In this document: positions 9,105-19,000 of the stretch, in pieces
Numbering within the stretch: position 1 is the first letter of the stretch
How the letters are laid out: each line of letters begins with the position of its first letter
DNA from: Halonotius sp046719765
GTDB lineage: Archaea > Halobacteriota > Halobacteria > Halobacteriales > Haloferacaceae
Direction of reading: 5' to 3'
Assembly (NCBI RefSeq): GCF_046719765.1
Contig: NZ_JABEBY010000016.1
Span: 16,121-80,120, forward strand
DNA: 64,000 nucleotides
The notes under the pieces: model-generated
What the model was told of the DNA's origin: nothing
Seen by the model: only the letters and a program-made list of their open reading frames with translations
Database searches by the model: none
Translations under genes and position numbers: made by a program

Positions 9105-10211
9105 ATGGGTGACTGTCGCTACTGCGAGCAAACTTTCTCAGAAGAGGGTACACTCCGCGAACATCTCTATGAGACTCACGGTAGAGAGGAACTGAGTCGA
9201 ATTGACCGGAAGCGTGTTGAGCAATACGTCGACGAACACGGGTTAGATGAGAGCGATATCAACGCAGACACGGACGGCAGCCAGTCCAATCAACGTGAGC
9301 ACCAAACAGTCGATACATCAAACGGTGGGGATCAAGCTGATCGCTGGGAACGCAGCGATGTTGAAGCACTCTCGACGGACGACATCGTGGACAAACTTAC
9401 AAACCACGGCATCAAGACAAATGAGATGGCGTTTCGGAACCGAGCAAAGAATCTCAACTCGGCGACGACACTCTCTGAGCAGTGGGAAGCCGACTATGAG
9501 GTTGCGGCCACAGGCTCCGATCAGGACTTTATCTGGATGGCAGCACAAGAACTCTGGAAGCGGTGGGCCTCCGAGGTGCCGAATAAAGAACGGATCTATG
9601 ACTTCGTACAAGAGGGACGCGATCTCCGAGAGAACGGAGACCGTGCTGAGGCCTGCGACCGGTGGCTAACTGCCTGGGAATACATCCTTGCTGTCATCCC
9701 CGATGACAGTACAACTATCGAAGCAGCAGACCAAACAACACCGACATTTCTCTCGCTTGAGGCGTTTATTCGATCGCTTGACAGTGATCTTGCAACCGTC
9801 GCTGAGGACGATCCCACCTATTACGAGCACCGACTCGACTTTTGTGGAGAAGTCTGTGAATCGTTTCCGGACGCAGACGACGAGTTGCTGCTTGATTTTC
9901 GCCACTTCGTCGCCGATTCGCTCAACGAGTTAAACAGAACCGCTGACAGCAGAACCGAGTTTGAGCTGCTCATCGAGGAGTACCCAGAGGATCCATGGGC
10001 ATACAAGAAACTCGCGGATAGCTACTGGCTTGGAGAGTCCGACGAGCTATCGGTCGAAACAGTAGAGCGAACTGCAGACCTCTACCGAGCAGCATTAGAC
10101 ATCGACAAGCCTCTCGAAGGAGCCTCATTGGTAGCTAACCGTCTCGAAGAAATAGAACGGAGGCTAACCGGCGCAAAGAGAGCCGACCACCACGGAGCTG
10201 AAAAGTCATGA
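9105..10211 (+). CDS. C2H2 zinc-finger protein with TPR-like helical region
   Basis: 368 aa. The first 25 residues form one C2H2 finger (CRYCEQTFSEEGTLREHLYETH without its last residues). A charged linker and a predominantly helical region follow, and the C-terminal half (AYKKLADSYWL, TADLYRAALDIDKP) resembles tetratricopeptide repeats. It has no catalytic motif, so an adaptor or sensor role is likely. It is the first gene of a three-gene set: its TGA overlaps the next ATG in ATGA. Coupling to a helicase gene suggests nucleic-acid work, possibly defence; this is inference. Confidence 0.7.
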   Translation: MGDCRYCEQTFSEEGTLREHLYETHGREELSRIDRKRVEQYVDEHGLDESDINADTDGSQSNQREHQTVDTSNGGDQADRWERSDVEALSTDDIVDKLTNHGIKTNEMAFRNRAKNLNSATTLSEQWEADYEVAATGSDQDFIWMAAQELWKRWASEVPNKERIYDFVQEGRDLRENGDRAEACDRWLTAWEYILAVIPDDSTTIEAADQTTPTFLSLEAFIRSLDSDLATVAEDDPTYYEHRLDFCGEVCESFPDADDELLLDFRHFVADSLNELNRTADSRTEFELLIEEYPEDPWAYKKLADSYWLGESDELSVETVERTADLYRAALDIDKPLEGASLVANRLEEIERRLTGAKRADHHGAEKS

Positions 10212-11101
10212 AACTTCGATACTACGCTGACGCATCAAATTATGACGATCATGAGCAAATCATCGACTTCCTGTACACGATTTCCGACAAGTACGGGATC
10301 GCAGTCGAGATTGAACGAGTGAACAACCGGTATGGCTCGATCCAGGTCTTCCCGGGCGATATACGTGAGAACTCACCGGAAGACGTGTATGATCGTGATT
10401 TTCACTACAATCGGACGCTCGGCTCGAATATCGATGACTCGCCGTCAGAGGCGTTCAAATCCGGTGGCCGACACGTCGACATCGATGGGCACGTCGGCAT
10501 TATCGACGACGGGCTCGTCTGGGCGACAACCAATCGTGGTGATTCGATCGGCTACGGGCCGGATGTTGATGCGACGGATACCACACTCGGATTTCTCAAT
10601 CAGGTTGCCAATCATGGGCTGGAAGCGATCGAGAGGAAGTATATGGACGAAGACGAACGGGAGCGAACCGTACTCAAGCAGTTCCTTGCAGCAGATGTAA
10701 TTGACGGCACTGTTCATCGAGATGTCAACGTGGGAACCTCACAACTTCCCGACTCGCCTGCACACGGTCAGGACAGTTCGGTCGGCAAGATGATCACCCG
10801 GACAGCTGAGGCCATCATCGAGACTGACGAGAGTGACTGGATCATTCAGACGGCAAAGACCTTCGAGGCATCGACGTTCGATACTGCGCTCGGTCAGGTT
10901 CTTGTCTGCGATCGGCTCTACCGTCTTGATACAGACGAGAATACAGCCACGACTCCCGCAATTGTGTTTAACACGGTTCCCTGGGAGTTAGATATCGATG
11001 CTGTTCCGGCAACAGTAGATAAGTTGAGTAGGATGGCAGAGGAAACAGATGTTCGTGTGTTTGTGGGTCGAGATATGGATTTCACAGAGATTGCCCCGTG
11101 A
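10208..11101 (+). CDS. Unknown protein, possible PD-(D/E)xK-like nuclease
   Basis: 297 aa, translationally coupled to the zinc-finger gene. The family was not recognised. The C-terminal third reads ESDWIIQTAKTFEA, then TALGQVLVCDRLYRLD, then VRVFVGRDMDF. This has the shape of a RecB-like nuclease fold (acid, a strand ending in a lysine, a following GQ..Y helix). However, the usual Glu before the Lys is absent here, so activity is doubtful. The N-terminal part (KLRYYADASNYDDHEQIIDF) may be a separate domain. Coupling to the helicase gene downstream is the main reason to suspect a nuclease. Confidence 0.55.
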   Translation: MKLRYYADASNYDDHEQIIDFLYTISDKYGIAVEIERVNNRYGSIQVFPGDIRENSPEDVYDRDFHYNRTLGSNIDDSPSEAFKSGGRHVDIDGHVGIIDDGLVWATTNRGDSIGYGPDVDATDTTLGFLNQVANHGLEAIERKYMDEDERERTVLKQFLAADVIDGTVHRDVNVGTSQLPDSPAHGQDSSVGKMITRTAEAIIETDESDWIIQTAKTFEASTFDTALGQVLVCDRLYRLDTDENTATTPAIVFNTVPWELDIDAVPATVDKLSRMAEETDVRVFVGRDMDFTEIAP

Positions 11102-11183
11102 TTGAGAAGATTAAGCCATCGTGCTATCGTTGTGGAGTGCCCATCGAACTGGTATGATACCCGAGGATTCTCTAGTTCAGACT

Positions 11184-11191
11184 TTTATAAT
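11184..11191 (+). promoter_or_regulatory. TATA box for helicase gene
   Basis: TTTATAAT is centred about 30 bases before the ATG at 11218, the spacing expected for a leaderless haloarchaeal transcript. It suggests the helicase has its own promoter besides any read-through from the two genes upstream. Confidence 0.5.
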
Positions 11192-11217
11192 CGTAGTTGG
11201 ATATCAGAACAACCGGA

Positions 11218-13443
11218 ATGTCCCTGCTATTCGAGCACGCGATTGAAGAATTCTCACTGTCGTCGGCGACACTCGTTGACCCCCAGCCGGAACATCTAGA
11301 ACCAACCGACCAATCCGTTCCCGTTCGACCGGTTGCGGAATTTGCAGGGCACCACGACTCACTCAGCCACCCGACAAAGGAGTGGATCTGCATTCCACTG
11401 CATGGTACTGATAGCGCAGCCCCAACCGACGAATACATCGGCTATCTCGACCACGACCTCCGTGGTGAGTTGTTCTACGTCAAGCAGAACGGAAGCGAAG
11501 AGACAATCGCTGCTGACGAATTTGCACAGACCAAGTTAGCCAAGCGGATTCGATTCTGGCATTCTGATTACCTTCCCGAGACCTTCCCCCCGGGATACGA
11601 CAGCCCGATTAACGACACAGAGCCGCCACGAAACCCCGTCGAGTCGACGACGCTGCTCGATGGCTTTGAGGCCTATATCGAAGCCGAACGCACGGCGACC
11701 CAGCAGCGCAACCGTGAACACGCTGAAAACGTGGCACCACGATCACAGTGGGCCCAAAATGAAGCTGCCATTCCCGCACTTCATTGCGTCGAAGAAACGA
11801 ATGGTGAATACGAGTTTCGCGTCGATCTACCTGATGAACTCAAAGATCGTCGAGACGATGATTGGGCCTACATCGTCGAAAACGAATTTGATATTCACGA
11901 GGACAATGACGTGCTGCTCCACGCCAATTGGACAGACACACCAGATAGCTTTCCGATCGTCGGGACAGTCCAGCGGATTCGTGGTCGGTCACTCTGGCTG
12001 TCTTTCGATTGGGCCGATATCGATCGGCCGGCCACAATTCGAACGCCTCTCACGCAAGGTCGAGAGTGTGGATTATCGGGACTACTCAACCCTGTCCCCT
12101 TCGACCGGGAACAGGAGGCTGTCGAAGAGCTCAGAGACACACCGACCGAAGCGATTCTCACTGGCAACACAGAACTCACGTTCGCCAATAGCGCAGCGGC
12201 TCAGAGTACGCCATTCGATAGCGAATTGAATCAAGAACAACAGGCAGCCGTCAAATACGCGCTGTTGGCCGATGACTTGTTCTGTATTCATGGCCCACCT
12301 GGGACGGGAAAAACACGAACGCTCATCGAGATAATCCGCCGCGCAGTCGAAACTGGCGATGACGTGTTGGTTTGTGCAGACTCGAATCAGGCCGTCGATA
12401 ACCTCGTTGCGGGCAGCTCAACGGACGGTGATATTGACCAGACATCCTTGCACGCCCACAGTCAGCATGGTGAAGCAGAGTTCGTGCTGGATCGTATCAA
12501 CGCTGATCGGTCAGCACGACCGCTGATTAGAGAGAATTATACCGATGTCGAGGCCACTCCGGAGATCGTCGCAGCGACAAACAGCAGTGCCGCACGCCTA
12601 CACCGATCATTCGACCTCGTGGTGATTGATGAGGCGACCCAGGCTACCTGTACAGCCTCATGTATTCCCCTCTCAAAGGCTGACCGAGTCGTATTAGCAG
12701 GCGACCACAAGCAGTTGCCACCATTCAGTTCGACTGAGGAGCCGCCAGACTCCAGTTACGGCCTTTCGTTGTTCGAACATCTGTACGCCTCCGGTGGCGT
12801 CTACGAGGGCGTCGGTGTCCAACTCAAAACCCAGTACCGCATGCATCGGGATATCGCCTATTTCCCCAACCGAGAGTTCTACGGCCGTAGCCTTCGGAAT
12901 GGCCGTCGCGTCGAACCGCTTGCCGACCGCACAGCGATTGAGGCGTATAATGTCGGCGGCTCAGTCGATGTCGTTGATCACTCCCGGGCGAATCCAACTG
13001 AGGCGAAGGTGGTCGTTTACCTCGTCACCCAACTACTGGCTGAGACAGCTATCGAACCAGCCGATATCGGTGTGATCACTCCCTATGCGGCACAGGTTCG
13101 GACGATTACACAGTCGTTAGCGGATGCGGTTCCGGAGGCCACAGCAATCTCCGTCGATACGATCGATGCCTACCAAGGCAGTGAGAAACCAATCATCATC
13201 CTCTCGCTGGTCAGGAGTAACGCCACCGGTGAGATCGGCTTTCTCGGTCGAACACCTGATGGCCCCCGCCGATTGAATGTCGCATTGACCCGTGGACAGC
13301 GGTACACAGCTGTTGTTGGCGACTTCCATACACTTGCCTACGATCATGAGAGCACTCAGACCGAAGTCTATCAAGAACTTCGGCAGCAGTTCGAAGCACG
13401 TGGGCTCATGAACAATGTTGATCCAGAGTTACTTCCGAGCTAA
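11218..13443 (+). CDS. UPF1/DNA2-like superfamily I helicase
   Basis: 741 aa from the ATG at 11218 (seven codons inside the longest frame, which starts TTG). Helicase motifs: Walker A GPPGTGKT at residues 359-366, Walker B VVIDEATQAT, motif III LAGDHKQLPP, motif IV QYRMHRDIAYF, motif V SVDTIDAYQGSE and motif VI RRLNVALTRG. This is the AAA_11/AAA_12 arrangement of UPF1/DNA2-type enzymes. The first 350 residues form an N-terminal domain I cannot assign. It probably unwinds DNA or RNA 5'-3'. It works with the two upstream genes if the cluster is functional. Confidence 0.85.
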   Translation: MSLLFEHAIEEFSLSSATLVDPQPEHLEPTDQSVPVRPVAEFAGHHDSLSHPTKEWICIPLHGTDSAAPTDEYIGYLDHDLRGELFYVKQNGSEETIAADEFAQTKLAKRIRFWHSDYLPETFPPGYDSPINDTEPPRNPVESTTLLDGFEAYIEAERTATQQRNREHAENVAPRSQWAQNEAAIPALHCVEETNGEYEFRVDLPDELKDRRDDDWAYIVENEFDIHEDNDVLLHANWTDTPDSFPIVGTVQRIRGRSLWLSFDWADIDRPATIRTPLTQGRECGLSGLLNPVPFDREQEAVEELRDTPTEAILTGNTELTFANSAAAQSTPFDSELNQEQQAAVKYALLADDLFCIHGPPGTGKTRTLIEIIRRAVETGDDVLVCADSNQAVDNLVAGSSTDGDIDQTSLHAHSQHGEAEFVLDRINADRSARPLIRENYTDVEATPEIVAATNSSAARLHRSFDLVVIDEATQATCTASCIPLSKADRVVLAGDHKQLPPFSSTEEPPDSSYGLSLFEHLYASGGVYEGVGVQLKTQYRMHRDIAYFPNREFYGRSLRNGRRVEPLADRTAIEAYNVGGSVDVVDHSRANPTEAKVVVYLVTQLLAETAIEPADIGVITPYAAQVRTITQSLADAVPEATAISVDTIDAYQGSEKPIIILSLVRSNATGEIGFLGRTPDGPRRLNVALTRGQRYTAVVGDFHTLAYDHESTQTEVYQELRQQFEARGLMNNVDPELLPS

Positions 13444-13601
13444 GAGTACAGCCGACTTGTGTATCAAATCGCTAACGAAACCAAACCCAAACGACTGAAA
13501 CCGGCGAATTTGGGCGACTCATCGACACCGACGTACTTGGGGTCACACATTAGATATCGGTTTGTTATGACAAGTTGCGATATTTCCCTCTCCAGATTTG
13601 C

Positions 13602-15032
13602 TTAGCTGGGATATGACTCCGCCCAGATTTTGTGTAGGAGAGGGATAGCGAACGGTAATCCGAAGGCAGTATAGACAACCACTTCTCCCACGCTTATCGA
13701 CGGTGCCACGATAAGAACACCCACTGTAACGAGTATGCCGCCGATACAACTTCCAAACAAGACTATCGGCCACCGTTTGAGTGGTTCAAAGGCTGTCGAT
13801 GCAATAGGGAACTCAAATGATTCGGTAAATTTATTTGGGTCGCTCACAGGCCCGATCGTCCGTTCCGCTGCGTTTTCACCAACCCCTACCGTGGCTACAA
13901 TGGTTCGCGTGCCGAGCAACCGATCAGGAAGCCGATCCGTAACGAGTTCAACTCCACGAAGTACGTCAGTAGAGGTCTCCCATTGAGCCTCCTCGACAAG
14001 TCGGTCGTACGCAATGAGACGATCTCCATACCGATGATACTCCAACAAGCCATACCTCAGATAGAATATCAGGACTTCAGCGAGCAGAAACCCAATATAC
14101 GATCCAAATACCGCGAGCGTGATGCCGACAGCCATTACTGAGGAGAGGTCACTGCCCACAAATCCGAGTAGCACAATCCAGAGAATAATAAACGGCAGCG
14201 CAACAAACGGCGCGAGATTCACGATAACGTTCAAAACCCCGGTGAAGAGAACGCCACGGCTGTCAGTTGACACCCGTACGTCAGGCTCCTCTTTGGGCAG
14301 AACCACGTCAGTTGATTCAGTGTCCTGAGAGACTGGCCCTGAAAGCCATGCCGTGAGGCGGCTCCCACTGTCTGTCGAGGCCTGATAGCCAGACCACTCA
14401 ACGACTATCTTACCGCCGATCAGAATCACGACTGCGAACTCCGTCCCACCGGCTGAAGTAAACACGCTTACAAATAGCAACAAAATGATGAATGCCATCT
14501 CTCTGGCAGGAGCTTCAACCACTGAGTACGGGGAGACCGTTTTGTACTCCCCTCGAAAGTAAGTGCGCCACATGTCGATCAGTCGGGCGACGACAAGAAC
14601 CGCCAAGCTCCCGATGACTTCACGCTCGGAGATCACTCCCGTGATATCGACAATTTTGGACAGAAGGAGACCGAATGCAAGCGAGGACTGCACCCCAAAG
14701 CCCACCACTGCGGTCATAAATGGGATATTCCGCGGATATACTGGTGGCAATAGTTCCAGGATCTTGGTGCTGCCACGCTTTGCTTCTAAATCGCTTGAGA
14801 TGCTGATTAGTGTATTGTCCGCATCATCACGAGTTTGCGGTGCTCGTTGTGCAAACAGGGCTTTTGCAGCCGCGAAAAGCATTGAAAAGAACAATTCTAA
14901 GACGTATAAAACGATGAGTGTCTCCGAGTCCCACCCAAACATCAGAACCCCAACAATGGGCAATAAATTTGCAAGAAGTGTTGGAACGAACCCAACTGGA
15001 TATGGTTTGGAACCATCGGCTGTGGAGGGCAT
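13602..15032 (-). CDS. Polytopic membrane protein (DUF6498-like)
   Basis: 476 aa from the ATG at 15032 (MPSTADGSKPYPVG). The N-terminal segment LLANLLPIVGVLMFGWD followed by VLYVLELFFSMLFAA is typical of haloarchaeal DUF6498 proteins. About eight hydrophobic segments are visible, with a soluble loop near residues 245-280 and a hydrophilic domain near 355-420. The longest frame begins 30 codons earlier, but that extension does not resemble a membrane protein start. Function unknown. It is convergent with the helicase gene. Confidence 0.65.
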   Translation of the reverse strand: MPSTADGSKPYPVGFVPTLLANLLPIVGVLMFGWDSETLIVLYVLELFFSMLFAAAKALFAQRAPQTRDDADNTLISISSDLEAKRGSTKILELLPPVYPRNIPFMTAVVGFGVQSSLAFGLLLSKIVDITGVISEREVIGSLAVLVVARLIDMWRTYFRGEYKTVSPYSVVEAPAREMAFIILLLFVSVFTSAGGTEFAVVILIGGKIVVEWSGYQASTDSGSRLTAWLSGPVSQDTESTDVVLPKEEPDVRVSTDSRGVLFTGVLNVIVNLAPFVALPFIILWIVLLGFVGSDLSSVMAVGITLAVFGSYIGFLLAEVLIFYLRYGLLEYHRYGDRLIAYDRLVEEAQWETSTDVLRGVELVTDRLPDRLLGTRTIVATVGVGENAAERTIGPVSDPNKFTESFEFPIASTAFEPLKRWPIVLFGSCIGGILVTVGVLIVAPSISVGEVVVYTAFGLPFAIPLLHKIWAESYPS

Positions 15033-15301
15033 ACTGATACACCATATTGTGGGCAACAAAATATTTCGAACATCGTCAACACCACCGCCTATCGAACTTT
15101 GGATTCTCCTTGTATTCTCCAAAGTTCGATTTAGCAGTTAACATGGCACAATCACGGGGGGTCAGTAACTAACCTGTCCGGATTCTATCAGGCTGTTCTG
15201 TGCGAGATATAGAGCTTTCAGCATGGTTCGGTGGGTTCTTACAGACTTCTCGGTGACTGCGACTGACAGCGTCAGTGAAGATTAAAAATTGATAGCGTCT
15301 T

Positions 15302-15965
15302 GATGAGAGTCATAGTGGCGAGCGAATCGCCCATGGGAAGTATCTCATTGTGCCTCTCTGCGGGCGAAGACAGCGTCTATACCGACCACGAATTCGTGAT
15401 CGCATCGGCACTCGTAGAGCCGATATATATCGGCTACTAGAGTGCAATGAATCATCATGGACTGACTGAGCAAATCCCCCAAACGGTGTATATCGTAACT
15501 CCAGGGCGGGCCCGGGAACGTGAAATCCACCGCGTCACGTATCAACCGGTATCCGTCACCGAGCAGAAATTCTTCGGATATCAACCAACTGCGGTTGGCT
15601 CGAATCAGATCACCGTTTCGAGTATCGAAAAGACGCTGGTCGATTGTGCCGACCAACCGGAGTTCTGTGGTGGCATCGGCGAGCTCACGAAGGCGTTGCA
15701 AAACGCTGTCGACAGTCGCTGTTCGAGGGAGTGCGTCGTCGAGTATCTACGGCGGGTTGGCAACAGTACTGCAACGAAACGGATCGTCTATCTTGCCGAT
15801 TAGCTGGATATCAAACTCTCTCAGTATTCGACTCTCACCGAGGAATTCACAACTGGCTATCCACTGCTCGATCCGACGAGGGAAGCAACGGGCACCCACG
15901 ATAGTACGTATCAACTCAGCCTGAACGTGAGTCCCGAATCGTTCCTCCCGGACAACTACTCGTGA
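15302..15965 (+). pseudogene. AbiEi-type antitoxin gene, inactivated
   Basis: The reading matches type IV antitoxin AbiEi. GERIAHGKYLIVPL occurs in one frame; after a frameshift near 15351-15357 it continues SAGEDSVYTDHEF, then IGY-stop-SAMNHHGLTEQIP, FFGYQPTAVGS, SSIEKTLVDCADQPEFCG and KRIVYLAD-stop-LDIKLSQY to TGA at 15963. Two in-frame TAG codons (15438 and 15801) interrupt it; the first replaces the usual Trp of IGYWSAL. AbiEi normally represses and neutralises the AbiEii nucleotidyltransferase toxin. No AbiEii gene is adjacent and the N-terminal HTH is not clear. This is a decaying remnant. Confidence 0.75.
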
Positions 15966-16039
15966 TGAGCCCAAGGAGTAATTGAGCATCAACAAATCTG
16001 ACCACCAGTCTTAATATCTTAACAGAATTACAGTATGCA

Positions 16040-19000
16040 ATGCAAGTAGGGGCACGTCATCAATCAGTGTGGGATTCTTCCCCTCAGTTATTCGTTATCG
16101 GCGGAAGCACAGCGGGCCAAGAGGCACTCACGACCCAGTTCGAACAGAGTCGGTACGACGTTGCGTGTGTGGAGGCCGACCGGGTTGCGGATCAGATGCA
16201 GTCGAGCTTGCCCGCTGGAATCGTGTTTCTTGAGCAACGACCCAACAGTGATGTCATCGACCATTTACCATCAGAGACTACCGATATCCCACGGATTGTC
16301 GTCGGCCCAAGTATTGATTCACCGGAGCTCTACGACGCCGGTGTCACCGACATTATTCCGTTCGGTATCGAGAGTCAGACTGCCGCAATCGCCGAGCAAA
16401 TCGAGCGGGTTCTCGACCGCGCCCACAACTGCATCTTCACACAAGACCTCCTCAATCAAACCAACCACGGCATCGTGGTTCACCACCCAGAGACGGGTGA
16501 GATAATCACCTGTAACGACCAGTTCTATCGAATGTTGGGCTACGATCCTGCCACGACGACGTTATCACTATCCGATCTGGTCGGACACAACGAGGAGTTC
16601 ACCGAAGAACGAGCCGTCGAGATGGTTCACCGAGCAGCGAGTGGCGTGTCACAGACGTTCGCCTGGCCCGACCCGACGAACGACGGCAACGAACTTTGGG
16701 TTGAGGTGAAGATTCAGGCAGCCCAACTTTATGGCTCCAAATATGTCGTCTCCTCTGTACGGGATATTAGTGGGCGGAAAGCGAAACAGCAGCAACTTGA
16801 GGCCAATCAGGCTGCACTGGAACGCCTCCAAAAGATCACGGCCGATCCGTCGGCTGATCTCACCGCTCAAGTCAAAGACTTGCTTCAATTCGGTGCAGAC
16901 CTACTCGGCACCGAAATCGGTTTCCTCTCGCGGATCAACGAGAAAACCAATCACTTCGAGATCGCCGAGGCAGTCGGTGATCACCCACTTATTCAATCCG
17001 GCAGCGCGGCTGACCTCAGCGAAACCTACTGTCGGCGAACGATTCGTCCAGATACTGGCTCGCCGCTCGTCTACGATGATGCGGCCAACGAAGGGATGGC
17101 AGACGACCCCGCTTACGAGAAATTCGATCTTGGCTGTTACATGGGCGCAAAAGTGACTGTCGATGACGAACTGTACGGCACGATCTGTTTTGCGGATAGC
17201 GAGCCGCGAACGGAGCCGTTCAGCGACATGGAGCAGACGATCCTCGACTACATGTCACAGTGGCTCCAGCAGGAACTCGAACGCCGCGAGTATCTTGAGG
17301 AGGTTGAGGCGGCCAGAGAACGTAATGACCGATTGCTCGAACGAATCGATGATGCGTTTTTCGCCGTTGATGAAAACTGGCACGTCCAATATGTGAATGA
17401 CGGCGGTGGCGACGTACTCAGGCAAGCAATGGAGACCGACTACGGCGATGACGAACTGATCGGGAAACACCTCTGGGATGGGATTCCGGACGCCGTCGAG
17501 ACGACGTTCTACGAGGAATACCACAGAGCCCTCAGCGAGCAGGTCAGCGTCACGTTCGAAGAGCGATACGACCCACTGGACGTGTGGTTTGAGGTGCGGG
17601 CCTACCCGGACGAACAGGGCCTTTCGATCTTCTTCACCGATATCACCGAGCGAAAACAGCGCGAGCAGGAACGCTATATTCTCGAGCGGGCAATGAAGGA
17701 GGCATCGCTGCCGCTGACGCTGTCCGATCCGGGGCGGGCTGACAATCCGCTGGTGTTCGTCAACGATGCCTTCGAGGAAACCACCGGCTACGAGGCCGAC
17801 GAGATACTCGGTCAGAACTGTCGGTTTCTACAGGGCCCAGAAACAGACCCCGAGACTGTCGCCGCGCTGCGCGAACATATCGAGGCCGAGAAGTCATATA
17901 CGACCGAAATCAAGAACTACCGGCAGGATGGATCGACGTTCTGGAACCAACTCGATATCACACCGATCTACGACGAGGATGGGACGCTGTTGCGGTATCT
18001 GGGCAGTCAGTCCGATATCACTGAAGCCTACCGTAACCGTGAGATCCGTCGGCAACTCCTGTCGACAACACAGGAGTTGATGAACGCCAATACAGGAGCT
18101 GAAATCGCCGACATCGTTGCCGATGCAGCCGTCGATATCCTCGACCACGAACTCACGGTCGTCTATCGAGCCGATGAGTTCAGCCCCGAGACACTCACGC
18201 CGACCTCGTGGTCTGACCGCATCGAGGCTGTCTTTGATGGGCCATTACCACCCACAGACGGCGGTGCCTTACTGGAGGCATATGACACCGGTGAGCCAAT
18301 TATTATTGACGACGTGAGTGCGTACTACGGCCACTCAGCTGCGGCCTTCGACCCCGTCGAGTCACTCCTGTTCATCCCCCTCGGCGAGTATGGGGTGCTC
18401 GGAGTGGGGGGCTACGACCCACACGTCTTCGACGAGGTAGATATTGAGCGCGCACAATTATTGACGGTCAACGCAACCAGCGCGTTCTCGCGGATGGATC
18501 GTCGCCAAGAACTCGAACAGTACGAGACGCTGTTCGAAACTGTGCAGGAAAAACGGTATGCCGTCAACAGCGAGGGCTACATCGAGCTGGTGAGTGAACC
18601 ACTGGCCACCGCCGTTGGCAAGACACCCGCTAAGCTTGAGGGTGAGCATATCTCGACGATTCTCACTGAAGACACCGAGAGAGAACGGAGGGACGTGGAA
18701 CTCCATATCAGGGAAACAGCCCAGCGTTCCGTCTCTTCGTACGAAGGACATTTGCGTAGCACAACAGGTGCTAACATACCCGTCGAAATCGATGTCTCGT
18801 TGTTGCCATACGACGAAGGATTCAGAGGGGCCGTCGGGGCCGTTCGAGACATCTCCGAACGACGGCAACGGGAAGCCGAGTTACGAGTGTTCCAGAAGGC
18901 CATTACCGAGGCCGGGATCGGACTGACGATGTACGACGAAACCGGACGGTTCGAATACCTCAATGACCATTACGCACAGGTAGTCGGTCGAACCCGCGAG

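Noticed and set aside
15438..15803. Two in-frame TAG codons read as pyrrolysine
   Set aside because: A frameshift also interrupts the gene, one TAG replaces a conserved Trp, and no Pyl machinery is visible. Decay is the simpler explanation.
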